Source: Candidatus Omnitrophota bacterium
GTDB lineage: Bacteria; Omnitrophota; Gorgyraeia; JABMRG01; JAFGKX01
Reading direction: 5' to 3'
NCBI GenBank assembly: GCA_016928375.1
Contig: JAFGKX010000147.1
Location: 1 to 8,693 of the forward strand
DNA: 8,693 nucleotides
The notes beneath the pieces are model-generated. The model was not told the DNA's origin. It searched no databases and worked only from the letters and a program-made list of their open reading frames with translations. How positions within the stretch are numbered: the first letter of the stretch is position 1; the number at the start of each line of letters is the position of its first letter. Position numbers and translations under genes: made by a program. Positions 1-6,604 of the stretch are shown here, in pieces.

Positions 1-18
1 AATATCAAATTTTTTCAT
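1..18 (-). CDS. Possible start of a further operon gene (partial)
   Basis: An ATG at 16-18 overlaps the acpS stop codon as ATGA and opens a frame reading M-K-K-F-D-I before the window ends. The tight overlap matches the other junctions of this operon, so a next gene starting here is plausible. A purine-rich GAAGG lies directly against the ATG, too close for an ideal ribosome binding site. Only six codons are visible and the product cannot be named. A TTG a few bases further on could serve instead. Confidence 0.3.
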
Positions 19-398
19 CCTTCAGCAATCAATATTGCGCTGGCTACAGCATAATTACGCGCATGTGATAAACTTATAATAATATCTTTTATGCCTCTGT
101 CATCTTTTAGCTGCTTGAGGTGCCCGTAAAGTTTTACTATCGGCCTGCCGGATTTTTCATTCCACACTTCTATTTCCGTCCACTCTACGCGCTTGCTAAA
201 GCCGTCGCCAAACGCTTTAAGCACCGCCTCTTTTGCGGCAAACCTCGCCGCAAGATGCTGAAAAGAAAAAGGTTTTTGCCTTGAATATTCTATTTCTTTT
301 TCGGTAAATATGCGTTTTAGAAATTTATCCTTCCATTTCCTGCACGCATTTTTTACCCTGCTTATTTCAACTATATCTATTCCTGTTCCGATAATCAA
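15..398 (-). CDS. acpS: Holo-[acyl-carrier-protein] synthase
   Basis: This enzyme transfers 4'-phosphopantetheine from coenzyme A to the conserved serine of acyl carrier protein, turning the apo form into the active carrier for fatty acid synthesis in the cytoplasm. The 127 residues are the normal length for the short AcpS class. The N-terminal GTGIDIVEI carries the metal-binding Asp8. The signature ARFAAKEAVLKAFG at about 51-64 carries the second metal ligand, Glu57. ISLSHARNYAVA at 108-119 is the conserved C-terminal strand. The start codon is TTG, chosen because translation from it gives the usual M-I-I-G-x-G-x-D opening and no ATG fits. That TTG overlaps the pdxJ stop as TTGA, and no clear ribosome binding site precedes it, so it probably depends on coupling to pdxJ translation. 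Identification is secure. Confidence 0.95.
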   Translation of the reverse strand: MIIGTGIDIVEISRVKNACRKWKDKFLKRIFTEKEIEYSRQKPFSFQHLAARFAAKEAVLKAFGDGFSKRVEWTEIEVWNEKSGRPIVKLYGHLKQLKDDRGIKDIIISLSHARNYAVASAILIAEG

Positions 399-1150
399 TT
401 TAACTTGTGCCGCATTTCTTTCACGGCCCTTTCCAACCCGACAAATACAGCTCGCGCTATAACAGAAAATCCAATATTCAATTCTTCCATTCCCTTAAGG
501 CAGGCTATTGGCTTTACGTTGTCATAATCAAGCCCGTGGCCTGCGTTCACTCTAAGGCCTAAAGATTCGGCAAAAGAAACAGCTTTTTTTATTTTATCAA
601 ATTCTTTCACTTTTTTTGCATAATTTTTGGCCTGTCTGCCGGCGAGGCAGGCCCGCCTGCCGGCGAGGCAGGCGTCGGCGTATCTGCCTGTATGTATTTC
701 TATAAACGGCGCGCCGATATCCTTGGCTGCCTCTATCTGTTTTTTATCGGGATTTATAAAAAGGCTTACGAAAATTCCGCTATCAAGCAGCCTTTGAACA
801 ACACTTTTTATTCTTTTTTTATTTTTCAACACATCGAGCCCGCCTTCGGTGGTAAGCTCTTTTCTTCTTTCAGGCACCAATGTAGCTTCATCCGGCCTGA
901 CTTTAAGCGCAACTTTTACAATATCTTCGGCAACAGACATCTCCAGGTTTAATTTAGTTCTGATTGTTTTTCTTAGGCTGTATACGTCCTTATCGTGGAT
1001 ATGGCGGCGGTCTTCCCTTAGGTGGCATATTATGGAATCAGCGCCTGCATTTTCGCATATAAGGGCTGCCTTTACTGGGTCTGGGAAAATAGTCCGGCGG
1101 GCTTGTCTTAATGTAGCGACATGGTCAATGTTAATTCCCAGCTTCGGCAT
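395..1150 (-). CDS. pdxJ: Pyridoxine 5'-phosphate synthase, with an in-frame repeat insertion
   Basis: PdxJ condenses 1-deoxy-D-xylulose 5-phosphate with 3-amino-2-oxopropyl phosphate to make pyridoxine 5'-phosphate, the last ring-forming step of the DXP-dependent vitamin B6 pathway. The protein is a TIM barrel of 251 residues. Visible family motifs are NIDHVATLRQAR (7-18), HLREDRRHIHD (43-53), NLEM (68-71), TTEGGLDV (100-107), PFIEIHTGRYADA (148-160) and VNAGHGLDYDNV (201-212). The likely catalytic residues are His43, Glu70 and His205. The start at 1150 has GGAGG six bases upstream; the longer reading from 1183 adds an unlikely MLLLLL leader and lacks this site. The gene overlaps the glmM end by 20 bp. 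Residues 160-174 read A-CLAGRR-ACLAGRQ-A, encoded by two tandem palindromic 21-bp units, and shift the last catalytic His by 14 positions relative to the E. coli numbering I recall. Confidence 0.95.
   Translation of the reverse strand: MPKLGINIDHVATLRQARRTIFPDPVKAALICENAGADSIICHLREDRRHIHDKDVYSLRKTIRTKLNLEMSVAEDIVKVALKVRPDEATLVPERRKELTTEGGLDVLKNKKRIKSVVQRLLDSGIFVSLFINPDKKQIEAAKDIGAPFIEIHTGRYADACLAGRRACLAGRQAKNYAKKVKEFDKIKKAVSFAESLGLRVNAGHGLDYDNVKPIACLKGMEELNIGFSVIARAVFVGLERAVKEMRHKLN
632..673 (-). repeat. Tandem pair of 21-bp GC-rich palindromic units inside pdxJ
   Basis: Two adjacent 21-bp copies, 632-652 and 653-673, differ at only two positions. On the coding strand each opens GCCTGCC-TCGCC-GGCAG; copy one (653-673) has perfect 7-bp arms around a 5-base loop, while the second copy has a mismatch in its right arm. 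They are far more GC-rich than the flanking A/T-rich pdxJ sequence. The total of 42 bp keeps the frame and codes CLAGRR-A-CLAGRQ. Placement between the conserved YADA motif and the following helix suggests insertion into a surface loop. It resembles, in principle, the palindromic elements known inside Rickettsia genes. Confidence 0.85.
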
Positions 1151-2519
1151 TAAGTTCCTCCATCGCAACAGCAGCAATAGCATCCGCCATGTCCTTTATC
1201 TGCAGTTGATCCTGGCCTTCTATCATTATTCTGAGCTTATTTCCTTCTGTGCCCGAATATCTGACATATATTCTGCCGGAAGAGCCGAGTTTTGCTTCGT
1301 TTTTAGCGATAATCTTGCTTAATTTTGGGGCTTCGCTTACAGGTTTTTTATTTTTAACTTCCACATTAACCAGAATCTGCGGGAATTTATACATGCATCT
1401 GGCTAATACGCTTAACGGCTTTTTTTCCGCAGCCATAATCTTTAATATAAGAAGCGCTGTCAGGATGCCGTCCCCTGTAGTCGTAAAATCCAGAGGTATA
1501 ATATGGCCCGACTGTTCTCCTCCTAAATTAAGTTTTGAGGACAACATTTTTTCCAATACCAGCTTATCTCCGACCTCTGTCTTCAACAGCTTGCCGCCCC
1601 ATTGCGCTACGCACATATCAAGCCCAAGGTTGCTCATATGGGTGGCAACTATACTGTTTTTTCGCAATAACCCGTTTTTCAACAGGTAATTTCCTATTAT
1701 TGCCAGCTGGAAATCCCCATCCAGCACCCTGCCTTTTTCATCGCAGATAATCAGCCTGTCAGCGTCTCCGTCAAAGGAAAATCCGCAGTCCGACTTGTTC
1801 TCTATTACGGATTTAGATACAACTTCCGGGTGTAGTGCGCCGCATGAGGAATTAATATTTTCGCCTTCGGGAGTGCTGTTTAAACACACGGGGCTTTTTG
1901 TAATCTCTTTAAATAAATCCGGGGCTATTAGGCTGGCGGATCCATACGCGCAGTCAATAACAATTTTATATCCGGAAACATCCGTACCTTCGAGTATTTT
2001 TTTTAAAAAATCTATGTATTCTTTTTTTGCGTCTTTGGCTTCTATTCTGCCTGTCGGCTGCGCCTCGACAGCGGGCTGTCCGGATTGAGACGCAGGAACA
2101 ATTTCTTCAAATAATATTTTTTCTATTTCGGTTTCCTCTTCGGCAAAAAGTTTATACCCTTTATAAGAAAAAAATTTCAGGCCGTTATCGGAAACTGCGT
2201 TATGAGAGGCTGATATCACTATGCCCAGATCATAATTATTCTCTATTATTATATGCCCTAGTGACGCGCTCGGCATAATCCCTAGCTGCACCACATCGAC
2301 CCCGGCCATTGTTACGCCTTTGGCCAAAGCGCTTTCAAGCATGGCGCCTGACTCGCGCGTATCTTTTGTTATGCAAATCTTCTGCCTTTTTCTCTTATGC
2401 GGATTTAGGTGTAATATATAAGTGCCCAGCGCCAGGCCTAATTTATAAACCATATCCTCGGTTAAAGGATAAACTCCTACTTTTTGCCTGATACCATCGG
2501 TGCCGAATAATTTAGGCAT
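1131..2519 (-). CDS. glmM: Phosphoglucosamine mutase
   Basis: GlmM interconverts glucosamine 6-phosphate and glucosamine 1-phosphate, feeding UDP-GlcNAc for peptidoglycan and other envelope polymers. At 462 residues it is slightly longer than usual (about 445-450). The four alpha-D-phosphohexomutase landmarks are present: FGTDGIR at 5-11, the catalytic loop SASHN at 103-107 with phosphoserine Ser105, the Mg-binding FDGDADR at 249-255 (Asp250, Asp252, Asp254), and the sugar loop GGEQSGH at 333-339. The C-terminal phosphate-binding loop reads RYSGTEGNKLRIMIEG (420-435) where most family members have R-P-S-G-T-E-P. A Pro/Gln/Ala-rich stretch at 142-157 makes the domain-1 linker unusual. The gene starts 2 bp after the ybbR-like gene with only a weak ribosome binding site. 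Its position after cdaA and cdaR is the classical arrangement; in Firmicutes GlmM binds and restrains CdaA. Confidence 0.95.
   Translation of the reverse strand: MPKLFGTDGIRQKVGVYPLTEDMVYKLGLALGTYILHLNPHKRKRQKICITKDTRESGAMLESALAKGVTMAGVDVVQLGIMPSASLGHIIIENNYDLGIVISASHNAVSDNGLKFFSYKGYKLFAEEETEIEKILFEEIVPASQSGQPAVEAQPTGRIEAKDAKKEYIDFLKKILEGTDVSGYKIVIDCAYGSASLIAPDLFKEITKSPVCLNSTPEGENINSSCGALHPEVVSKSVIENKSDCGFSFDGDADRLIICDEKGRVLDGDFQLAIIGNYLLKNGLLRKNSIVATHMSNLGLDMCVAQWGGKLLKTEVGDKLVLEKMLSSKLNLGGEQSGHIIPLDFTTTGDGILTALLILKIMAAEKKPLSVLARCMYKFPQILVNVEVKNKKPVSEAPKLSKIIAKNEAKLGSSGRIYVRYSGTEGNKLRIMIEGQDQLQIKDMADAIAAVAMEELNAEAGN
2049..2096 (-). repeat. Hairpin-forming GC-rich segment within glmM
   Basis: Codons 142-157 of glmM are built from inverted repeats. 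An outer stem pairs 2060-2066 with 2087-2093 (seven pairs including one G-T), an inner stem pairs 2067-2072 with 2075-2080 (GACAGC/GCTGTC), and 2051-2056 is a perfect inverse of 2066-2071. The coded peptide PASQSGQPAVEAQPTG is low-complexity and falls in a linker of variable length in the family. It may be a second type of in-frame palindromic insertion, but I see only one copy in the window, so it could also be chance structure in a variable loop. Confidence 0.45.
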
Positions 2520-2521
2520 GT

Positions 2522-2971
2522 CTACTTGAGGCCTTTCTTTACTATAGGTATTATGACATAAAAGTTGCGGTCTTTGTTCATTTTACAGCCTGCTATTTCT
2601 TTAATGCTGGCCTTCTGCCTTATCGACCTGGCAGCGCCCTGTACTGAAATAGGCTCTGTAGTAACGGAGGATAAATTTTCAACATCTTTAAACGGCCCGG
2701 TCACAACACATTCCGCAGGCTGCACTTTTATTCTCTCTATCGCCACTCTGTATTTATCTTCGGGCGTGCCTATTATATTAACGTGAACCGGCAGTTTTTT
2801 TACGATAATGCCTTCATCGGAAAGCGCGACTGTCGTAGAGGAAGCGTCTTCTTTGATGGGCGATTGCATATAAATCTGGCCCGCTATATAGGCCCACACA
2901 AGCACAGCCAATATCAATGCCGCTATCTTTATCAGCAGATTATGAAAAATCGCGGAATAAACCACTCTCAT
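2522..2971 (-). CDS. cdaR: YbbR-domain membrane protein, CdaR-like (single-domain form)
   Basis: This small protein is probably the partner and regulator of the neighbouring diadenylate cyclase, as CdaR is in Firmicutes. The 149 residues start with a short N-terminal segment, then one hydrophobic helix at about 12-30 (LLIKIAALILAVLVWAYIA), typical of the N-terminal anchor of YbbR proteins, and then an extracytoplasmic part. Residues about 58-149 look like a single YbbR repeat, with the motifs KKLPVHVNIIGTP and VQPAECVVTGPFKDV followed by a region rich in beta-strand residues. Firmicute CdaR carries several such repeats, so this is a minimal version; no frameshift or truncation is apparent. 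The start ATG overlaps the cdaA stop as ATGA and has AAAGG seven bases upstream. Family placement rests on the anchor, the repeat motifs and the position between cdaA and glmM. The regulatory role is inferred. Confidence 0.82.
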   Translation of the reverse strand: MRVVYSAIFHNLLIKIAALILAVLVWAYIAGQIYMQSPIKEDASSTTVALSDEGIIVKKLPVHVNIIGTPEDKYRVAIERIKVQPAECVVTGPFKDVENLSSVTTEPISVQGAARSIRQKASIKEIAGCKMNKDRNFYVIIPIVKKGLK

Positions 2972-3789
2972 TTAGCTGCCTTTCTCCCCAATAACTTTAT
3001 TATGTTTTTCTTTGCGCGGCCCTGTTTTATACTGCATAAATTGATCAGCATTTTTTCCAAACCGTCTTTGTCAAGGCCCTGCATAAGTTTGCCGTCAACG
3101 GCTATCGACATTGCGCCGGTCTCTTCCGATACTACCACCACAACAGCATCTGTCTCTTCCGTAAGCCCTATTGCTGCCCTGTGGCGAGTCCCAAGCCTCT
3201 TACTTATGTGGGGATTATCGGTCAACGGAAAAAGGCACCCGGCTGCCAATATCCTGTCTGCTCTTATAACCAGGCCTCCGTCATGCAAAGTGCTGTTTGG
3301 GGTAAAAATAGTATTTATAAGTTCGTTTGTAACCTGGCCGTCAACACCTATGCCGCTCTCTATGTAGATTCTTAAAGATGCGTCTCTTTCTATGGCCATT
3401 ATAGCGCCTGTTCTTTTTTTGGAAAGCAGGTAAGCAACGTCAACGATTTCCTGAATAATATACTGTTCCAGCACAGGCAAACTGAACATACCCCGCTGCC
3501 CTATCTTGGCTAAGCCCTGCCTGAGCTCAGGTTGAAATAATATGATAAGAGCTATAACGACTATGCCAAATAAACGCTCGATTATCCAGTTAAGAATATG
3601 AAGTTCCATTTTTTGTGTAATAAAAAACGCCAGAATAGACATAGATACAAAAATAATGGCCAGGCCTTTTAACACCTGGAATGCTCTCGTGCCTTTTATG
3701 AAAAGCAGGACCAGGTAAAATAGATACCATAGCGCTATTATTTCCGCGAGCGGCTTCCAGATACTTGCAAAATACTCCAATATTTCCAA
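2968..3789 (-). CDS. cdaA: Membrane diadenylate cyclase (c-di-AMP synthase)
   Basis: CdaA makes the second messenger cyclic di-AMP from two ATP; in other bacteria c-di-AMP controls potassium and osmolyte transport and cell-wall balance. The 273 residues show three N-terminal membrane helices (about 11-31, 37-57, 64-84), the conserved FQPELRQGLAKIG link at 85-97, and a cytoplasmic DAC domain from about 105 to 240. DAC motifs are GIGVDGQV (146-153), TLHDGGLVIR (167-176) and LGTRHRAAIGLTEETDA (199-215), with Arg202-His203-Arg204 in the ATP site. The usual DGA motif is here Asp170-Gly171-Gly172; the catalytic Asp is kept and Ala-to-Gly is conservative, so activity is expected. The start is TTG with GGGAG eight bases upstream, one base after the folP stop. 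A basic C-terminal tail (about 256-273) follows the catalytic domain. Confidence 0.94.
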   Translation of the reverse strand: MEILEYFASIWKPLAEIIALWYLFYLVLLFIKGTRAFQVLKGLAIIFVSMSILAFFITQKMELHILNWIIERLFGIVVIALIILFQPELRQGLAKIGQRGMFSLPVLEQYIIQEIVDVAYLLSKKRTGAIMAIERDASLRIYIESGIGVDGQVTNELINTIFTPNSTLHDGGLVIRADRILAAGCLFPLTDNPHISKRLGTRHRAAIGLTEETDAVVVVVSEETGAMSIAVDGKLMQGLDKDGLEKMLINLCSIKQGRAKKNIIKLLGRKAAK

Positions 3790-3790
3790 A

Positions 3791-4633
3791 TTAAAAACTC
3801 CCTGAATTAATTATACTACTGATTATGTCTTTAGTCCATACTGCTTCTTTCACATCGTGCACTCTTATTATATTCGCGCCGTTTGCAATAGCAATGGCGT
3901 TACATGCAACCGTCGGAATAAGCCTGTCTTTAATGCCCAATTTCAATAACCTGCCCATGAAAGATTTTCTGGATACGCCGATTAAAACCGGGTACCCTAA
4001 TTTTTTAAACCCGGCTATGTTGTCTATTATCTCCAGGTTATGCTGTACTGTTTTGCCGAACCCTATTCCCGGATCAATCACAATGCTGTTTTTATTTATG
4101 CCGGAGCTTACGGCGATGTTTATACTGTTTTTCAACGCAGCCCTGATTTCACCTATCAGATTTTTATACCGCGGCTTATTCTGCATAGTCCTGGGGCTTC
4201 CTTTAATGTGCATTAGAATAACTGCCGCTTTATAGGCTGCTATTACATTTTTCATCTGCGCGTCGAAAGTAAGCCCTGTTATGTCATTTATAATAGATGC
4301 CCCGCAGCGCAATGCCTCCCGGGCAACTTCGGATTTTTTTGTATCTACGGATACGGGTATCCGGGCTTTTTTGATAAATTTTTTCAGCACCGGAATAACT
4401 CTGTCCATCTCCTTGCCGGCGCTTATCTCTTCAGCTCCAGGGCGGCTGGATTCGCCGCCGATATCTATTATATCCGCGCCTTCCGCCTGCATCTTAAGCG
4501 CCTGCTTATACGCATCGTGCGTTTTAATATATTTGCCGGCATCGGAAAAAGAATCCGGCGTTACGTTCAGCACGCCCATTACCAGCGGTTTAGAAAGAGC
4601 TATTTTAAATTTCCGGCATACCAAATATTTCAT
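3791..4633 (-). CDS. folP: Dihydropteroate synthase
   Basis: FolP condenses 6-hydroxymethyl-7,8-dihydropterin pyrophosphate with p-aminobenzoate to give dihydropteroate in folate synthesis; it is the target of sulfonamides. The 280 residues form a TIM barrel with all signature loops: MGVLNVTPDSFSDAG (19-33), DIGGESSRPGA (57-67), SVDT (95-98), INDITG (115-120), the pterin-binding DPGIGFGKT (187-195), GVSRKSF (219-225) and RVHDV (257-261). All key binding residues I can recognise are intact, including Asp97, Asn116, Asp187, Lys223, Arg257 and His259. The ATG follows the ftsH stop directly as TAAATG, with no clear ribosome binding site, so it probably uses termination-reinitiation. A folP near tilS and ftsH also occurs in Bacillus subtilis, where the folate genes lie downstream of ftsH. 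The rest of the folate pathway is not in this window. Confidence 0.96.
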   Translation of the reverse strand: MKYLVCRKFKIALSKPLVMGVLNVTPDSFSDAGKYIKTHDAYKQALKMQAEGADIIDIGGESSRPGAEEISAGKEMDRVIPVLKKFIKKARIPVSVDTKKSEVAREALRCGASIINDITGLTFDAQMKNVIAAYKAAVILMHIKGSPRTMQNKPRYKNLIGEIRAALKNSINIAVSSGINKNSIVIDPGIGFGKTVQHNLEIIDNIAGFKKLGYPVLIGVSRKSFMGRLLKLGIKDRLIPTVACNAIAIANGANIIRVHDVKEAVWTKDIISSIINSGSF

Positions 4634-6526
4634 TTAAACTTTTATACCGACGATCTCCGTTACTTCTTTTACTTCCAGAACTTCTTTTTCTATCAAGGCC
4701 TCTGCAAGTTTTATCAGCTTATCTTTATTCACAGTCAAAGTATCTTTTGCGCGCCTGTAACATTCATCTACAATACCCCTTACTTCCCTGTCTATTTCCT
4801 GAGCTGTCTGTTCGCTGTAGTTTCTTTCTTCGGTAATGTCCCTGCCTAAAAATATCTGCTCGTGGCGCCTGCCGAAAGTAAGGTGCCCCAGTTTTTCGCT
4901 CATGCCGAAATCACATACCATTCTTCTTGCCAATTCCGTCACAACCTCAAGGTCATTATGCGCGCCTGTAGTTATATCAATAAAAATCAATTCCTCACTC
5001 GCCCTGCCGCCCAATGCTATCGTTATCCCGTTCATAAGCTCGTTTCTGGAGCGGAGATATTTATCCTGCAGGGGCTTTTGCAGCGTGTAGCCTAATGCCG
5101 CGGCGCCGCGCGGTATTATGGAAACTTTATGCAATTTCTCGGTGCCGGGAAAAAGAAGCGCCAGCAGCGCATGCCCGGATTCGTGATACGCGACTATTTT
5201 TTTCTCATCTTTATCTATAACCTTGCTTTTTCTCTCAGGCCCGGCCATAACCCTTTCTATGGATTCTTCCAATTCCGAAATAGTCACTTCTTTTTTCAGG
5301 CGCCTTGCCGCCAAAAGCGCGGCCTCATTGACTAAATTCGCAAGATCAGCGCCTGAAAAACCGGATGTCTGCTGAGCTATGGAAAAAAGATCCATATCTT
5401 TTGCAAGTTTTATATCCTTTACATGGACTTTCAATATCGCTTCTCTTCCCTTTATATCAGGGCGGTCAACCACTATCTGCCTGTCGAATCTGCCCGGGCG
5501 CAATAATGCCGGGTCTAAAACATCGGGCCTGTTTGTAGCTGCTACCAAAATAACGCCTACTTCGGTGCTGAAACCATCCATTTCTGCTAAAAGCGCGTTT
5601 AATGTCTGCTCTCTCTCATCGTGCCCGCCGCCTATTCCCGCGAATCTCTGGCGGCCAACGGCATCTATTTCATCTATAAAAATAATCGCGCCTTTCTGGC
5701 TTGAACGCGCGGATTTTTTTGCCTGCTCAAAAAGGTCTCTTACTCTCGCTGCCCCGACGCCTACAAACATCTCCACAAAATCAGAACCGCTTAAGCTAAA
5801 AAACGGCACCCCTGCTTCGCCTGAAACAGCTTTGGCCAAAAGCGTTTTTCCGCACCCCGGAGGCCCCATAAGCAGGACACCTTTTGGTATTTTTCCGCCT
5901 AAGCTTTGGAATTTTTTCGGGTCCTTAAGGAATTCCACTACCTCCTGCAGTTCTTCCTTCGCCTCGTTTACCCCGGCTACATTATCAAATGTAATTTTCA
6001 GCCTGTTGCCTGAAACAAGCGTAGCCCTGCTTTTTCCGAAGGACCATATCCTTCCGCCTGGGCCGCCGCCCTGCGCGCCCCTGAAGACAAAAAACCATAA
6101 AAGCCCAAAGAAAAATAAAGTAGGCGCCATCGAATAAAATACATTGGCCCAGAAAGTCCGTAAAGGCTCGACATTAAATTCATCTATATTGCTTCTCATC
6201 AGTTTTATGACATCCGGGTCATTTGTCGGGATCTCCACTTCAAACCTACCGCCTGCAGCCAAAAACCCGCGGACTTTATTTTCCGTAAGCGTTGCGCTTT
6301 TTATGGCAGGAGCCTGCCTGTTGTTTTCAACCATATTATAGAATTTGCCGTACATCAATGTTACCGGCATGCCCTCAACGGCAGATGAAAAATTGCGCAT
6401 AAGATAAATTGACAAGAATATAACGACTATCCATAAAACAGTGTTTCTGGGTGGCATTTTTTTATAGTTGTTTTTTCTGGCGGGCTTATTCTGCATTTTC
6501 TGTATTTTACGATGATTATTGGCCAT
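4634..6526 (-). CDS. ftsH: ATP-dependent zinc metalloprotease FtsH
   Basis: FtsH is the membrane-anchored AAA+ protease that extracts and degrades misfolded membrane proteins and some short-lived cytosolic regulators, working as a hexamer facing the cytoplasm. The 630 residues are typical. A basic N-terminal tail (1-28) precedes the first membrane helix (about 29-47), an extracytoplasmic domain (about 50-126) and a second helix (about 127-148). The AAA module has Walker A GPPGCGKT (221-228), the pore loop MFVGVGA (253-259), Walker B IIFIDEID (281-288) and the second region of homology RPGRFDR with arginine fingers Arg346 and Arg349. The peptidase zinc site is HESGH (448-452), with Asp525 in GAHNDL as the probable third ligand. 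The ATG has AGGA five to six bases upstream. The 57-bp gap before it contains a candidate promoter and a possible heat-shock operator half-site. Confidence 0.98.
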   Translation of the reverse strand: MANNHRKIQKMQNKPARKNNYKKMPPRNTVLWIVVIFLSIYLMRNFSSAVEGMPVTLMYGKFYNMVENNRQAPAIKSATLTENKVRGFLAAGGRFEVEIPTNDPDVIKLMRSNIDEFNVEPLRTFWANVFYSMAPTLFFFGLLWFFVFRGAQGGGPGGRIWSFGKSRATLVSGNRLKITFDNVAGVNEAKEELQEVVEFLKDPKKFQSLGGKIPKGVLLMGPPGCGKTLLAKAVSGEAGVPFFSLSGSDFVEMFVGVGAARVRDLFEQAKKSARSSQKGAIIFIDEIDAVGRQRFAGIGGGHDEREQTLNALLAEMDGFSTEVGVILVAATNRPDVLDPALLRPGRFDRQIVVDRPDIKGREAILKVHVKDIKLAKDMDLFSIAQQTSGFSGADLANLVNEAALLAARRLKKEVTISELEESIERVMAGPERKSKVIDKDEKKIVAYHESGHALLALLFPGTEKLHKVSIIPRGAAALGYTLQKPLQDKYLRSRNELMNGITIALGGRASEELIFIDITTGAHNDLEVVTELARRMVCDFGMSEKLGHLTFGRRHEQIFLGRDITEERNYSEQTAQEIDREVRGIVDECYRRAKDTLTVNKDKLIKLAEALIEKEVLEVKEVTEIVGIKV

Positions 6527-6566
6527 TTTTTTCCTATTTTATTTTTGAAAGTTTAGGTGTATTTTA

Positions 6567-6604
6567 GAGTGCTAATTATAACACTAATATATAGACATCC
6601 GCAA
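6567..6604 (-). promoter_or_regulatory. Candidate ftsH promoter with a CIRCE-like half-site
   Basis: On the minus strand a perfect TATAAT (6575-6580) lies 18 bp from TTGCGG (6599-6604, three of six matches to the -35 consensus). The start would be near 6568, giving a leader of about 42 bases. TTAGCACTC at 6567-6575 is an exact match to the left arm of CIRCE (TTAGCACTC-N9-GAGTGCTAA), the HrcA repressor site, and overlaps the -10 element and start point. The right arm is absent at the proper nine-base spacing; only a poor five-of-nine remnant ending CTAA is seen further on. The -35 lies inside the end of tilS. The promoter is moderately supported; the HrcA link is a hypothesis. Confidence 0.45.

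Noticed and set aside
632..673. CRISPR-like or transcription-terminator reading of the tandem repeat
   Set aside because: There are only two directly abutting units without spacers, no cas genes, and no T-run; the segment is translated in frame within pdxJ.
1151..1183. Longer pdxJ start giving an MLLLLLRWRNL leader
   Set aside because: PdxJ needs no signal peptide, the extension lies inside glmM, and the ATG at 1148-1150 has a strong GGAGG at the right distance with the usual family N-terminus.
5379..6137. Long rightward open frame of 252 codons opposite ftsH
   Set aside because: It lies wholly inside the antisense of a perfectly conserved ftsH, is rich in Ser/Pro/Leu as expected from reverse-reading, and shows no motif. 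The same holds for the other rightward frames such as 849-1322, 1249-1689, 2783-3367, 3825-4235 and 6557-7015.
5998..6183. Second leftward open frame overlapping ftsH in another frame
   Set aside because: It sits inside the second membrane helix and linker of FtsH, has no ribosome binding site, and no recognisable content.
6549..6575. Complete CIRCE operator upstream of ftsH
   Set aside because: Neither side of TTAGCACTC has the complementary arm at nine-base spacing, so only a half-site can be claimed.
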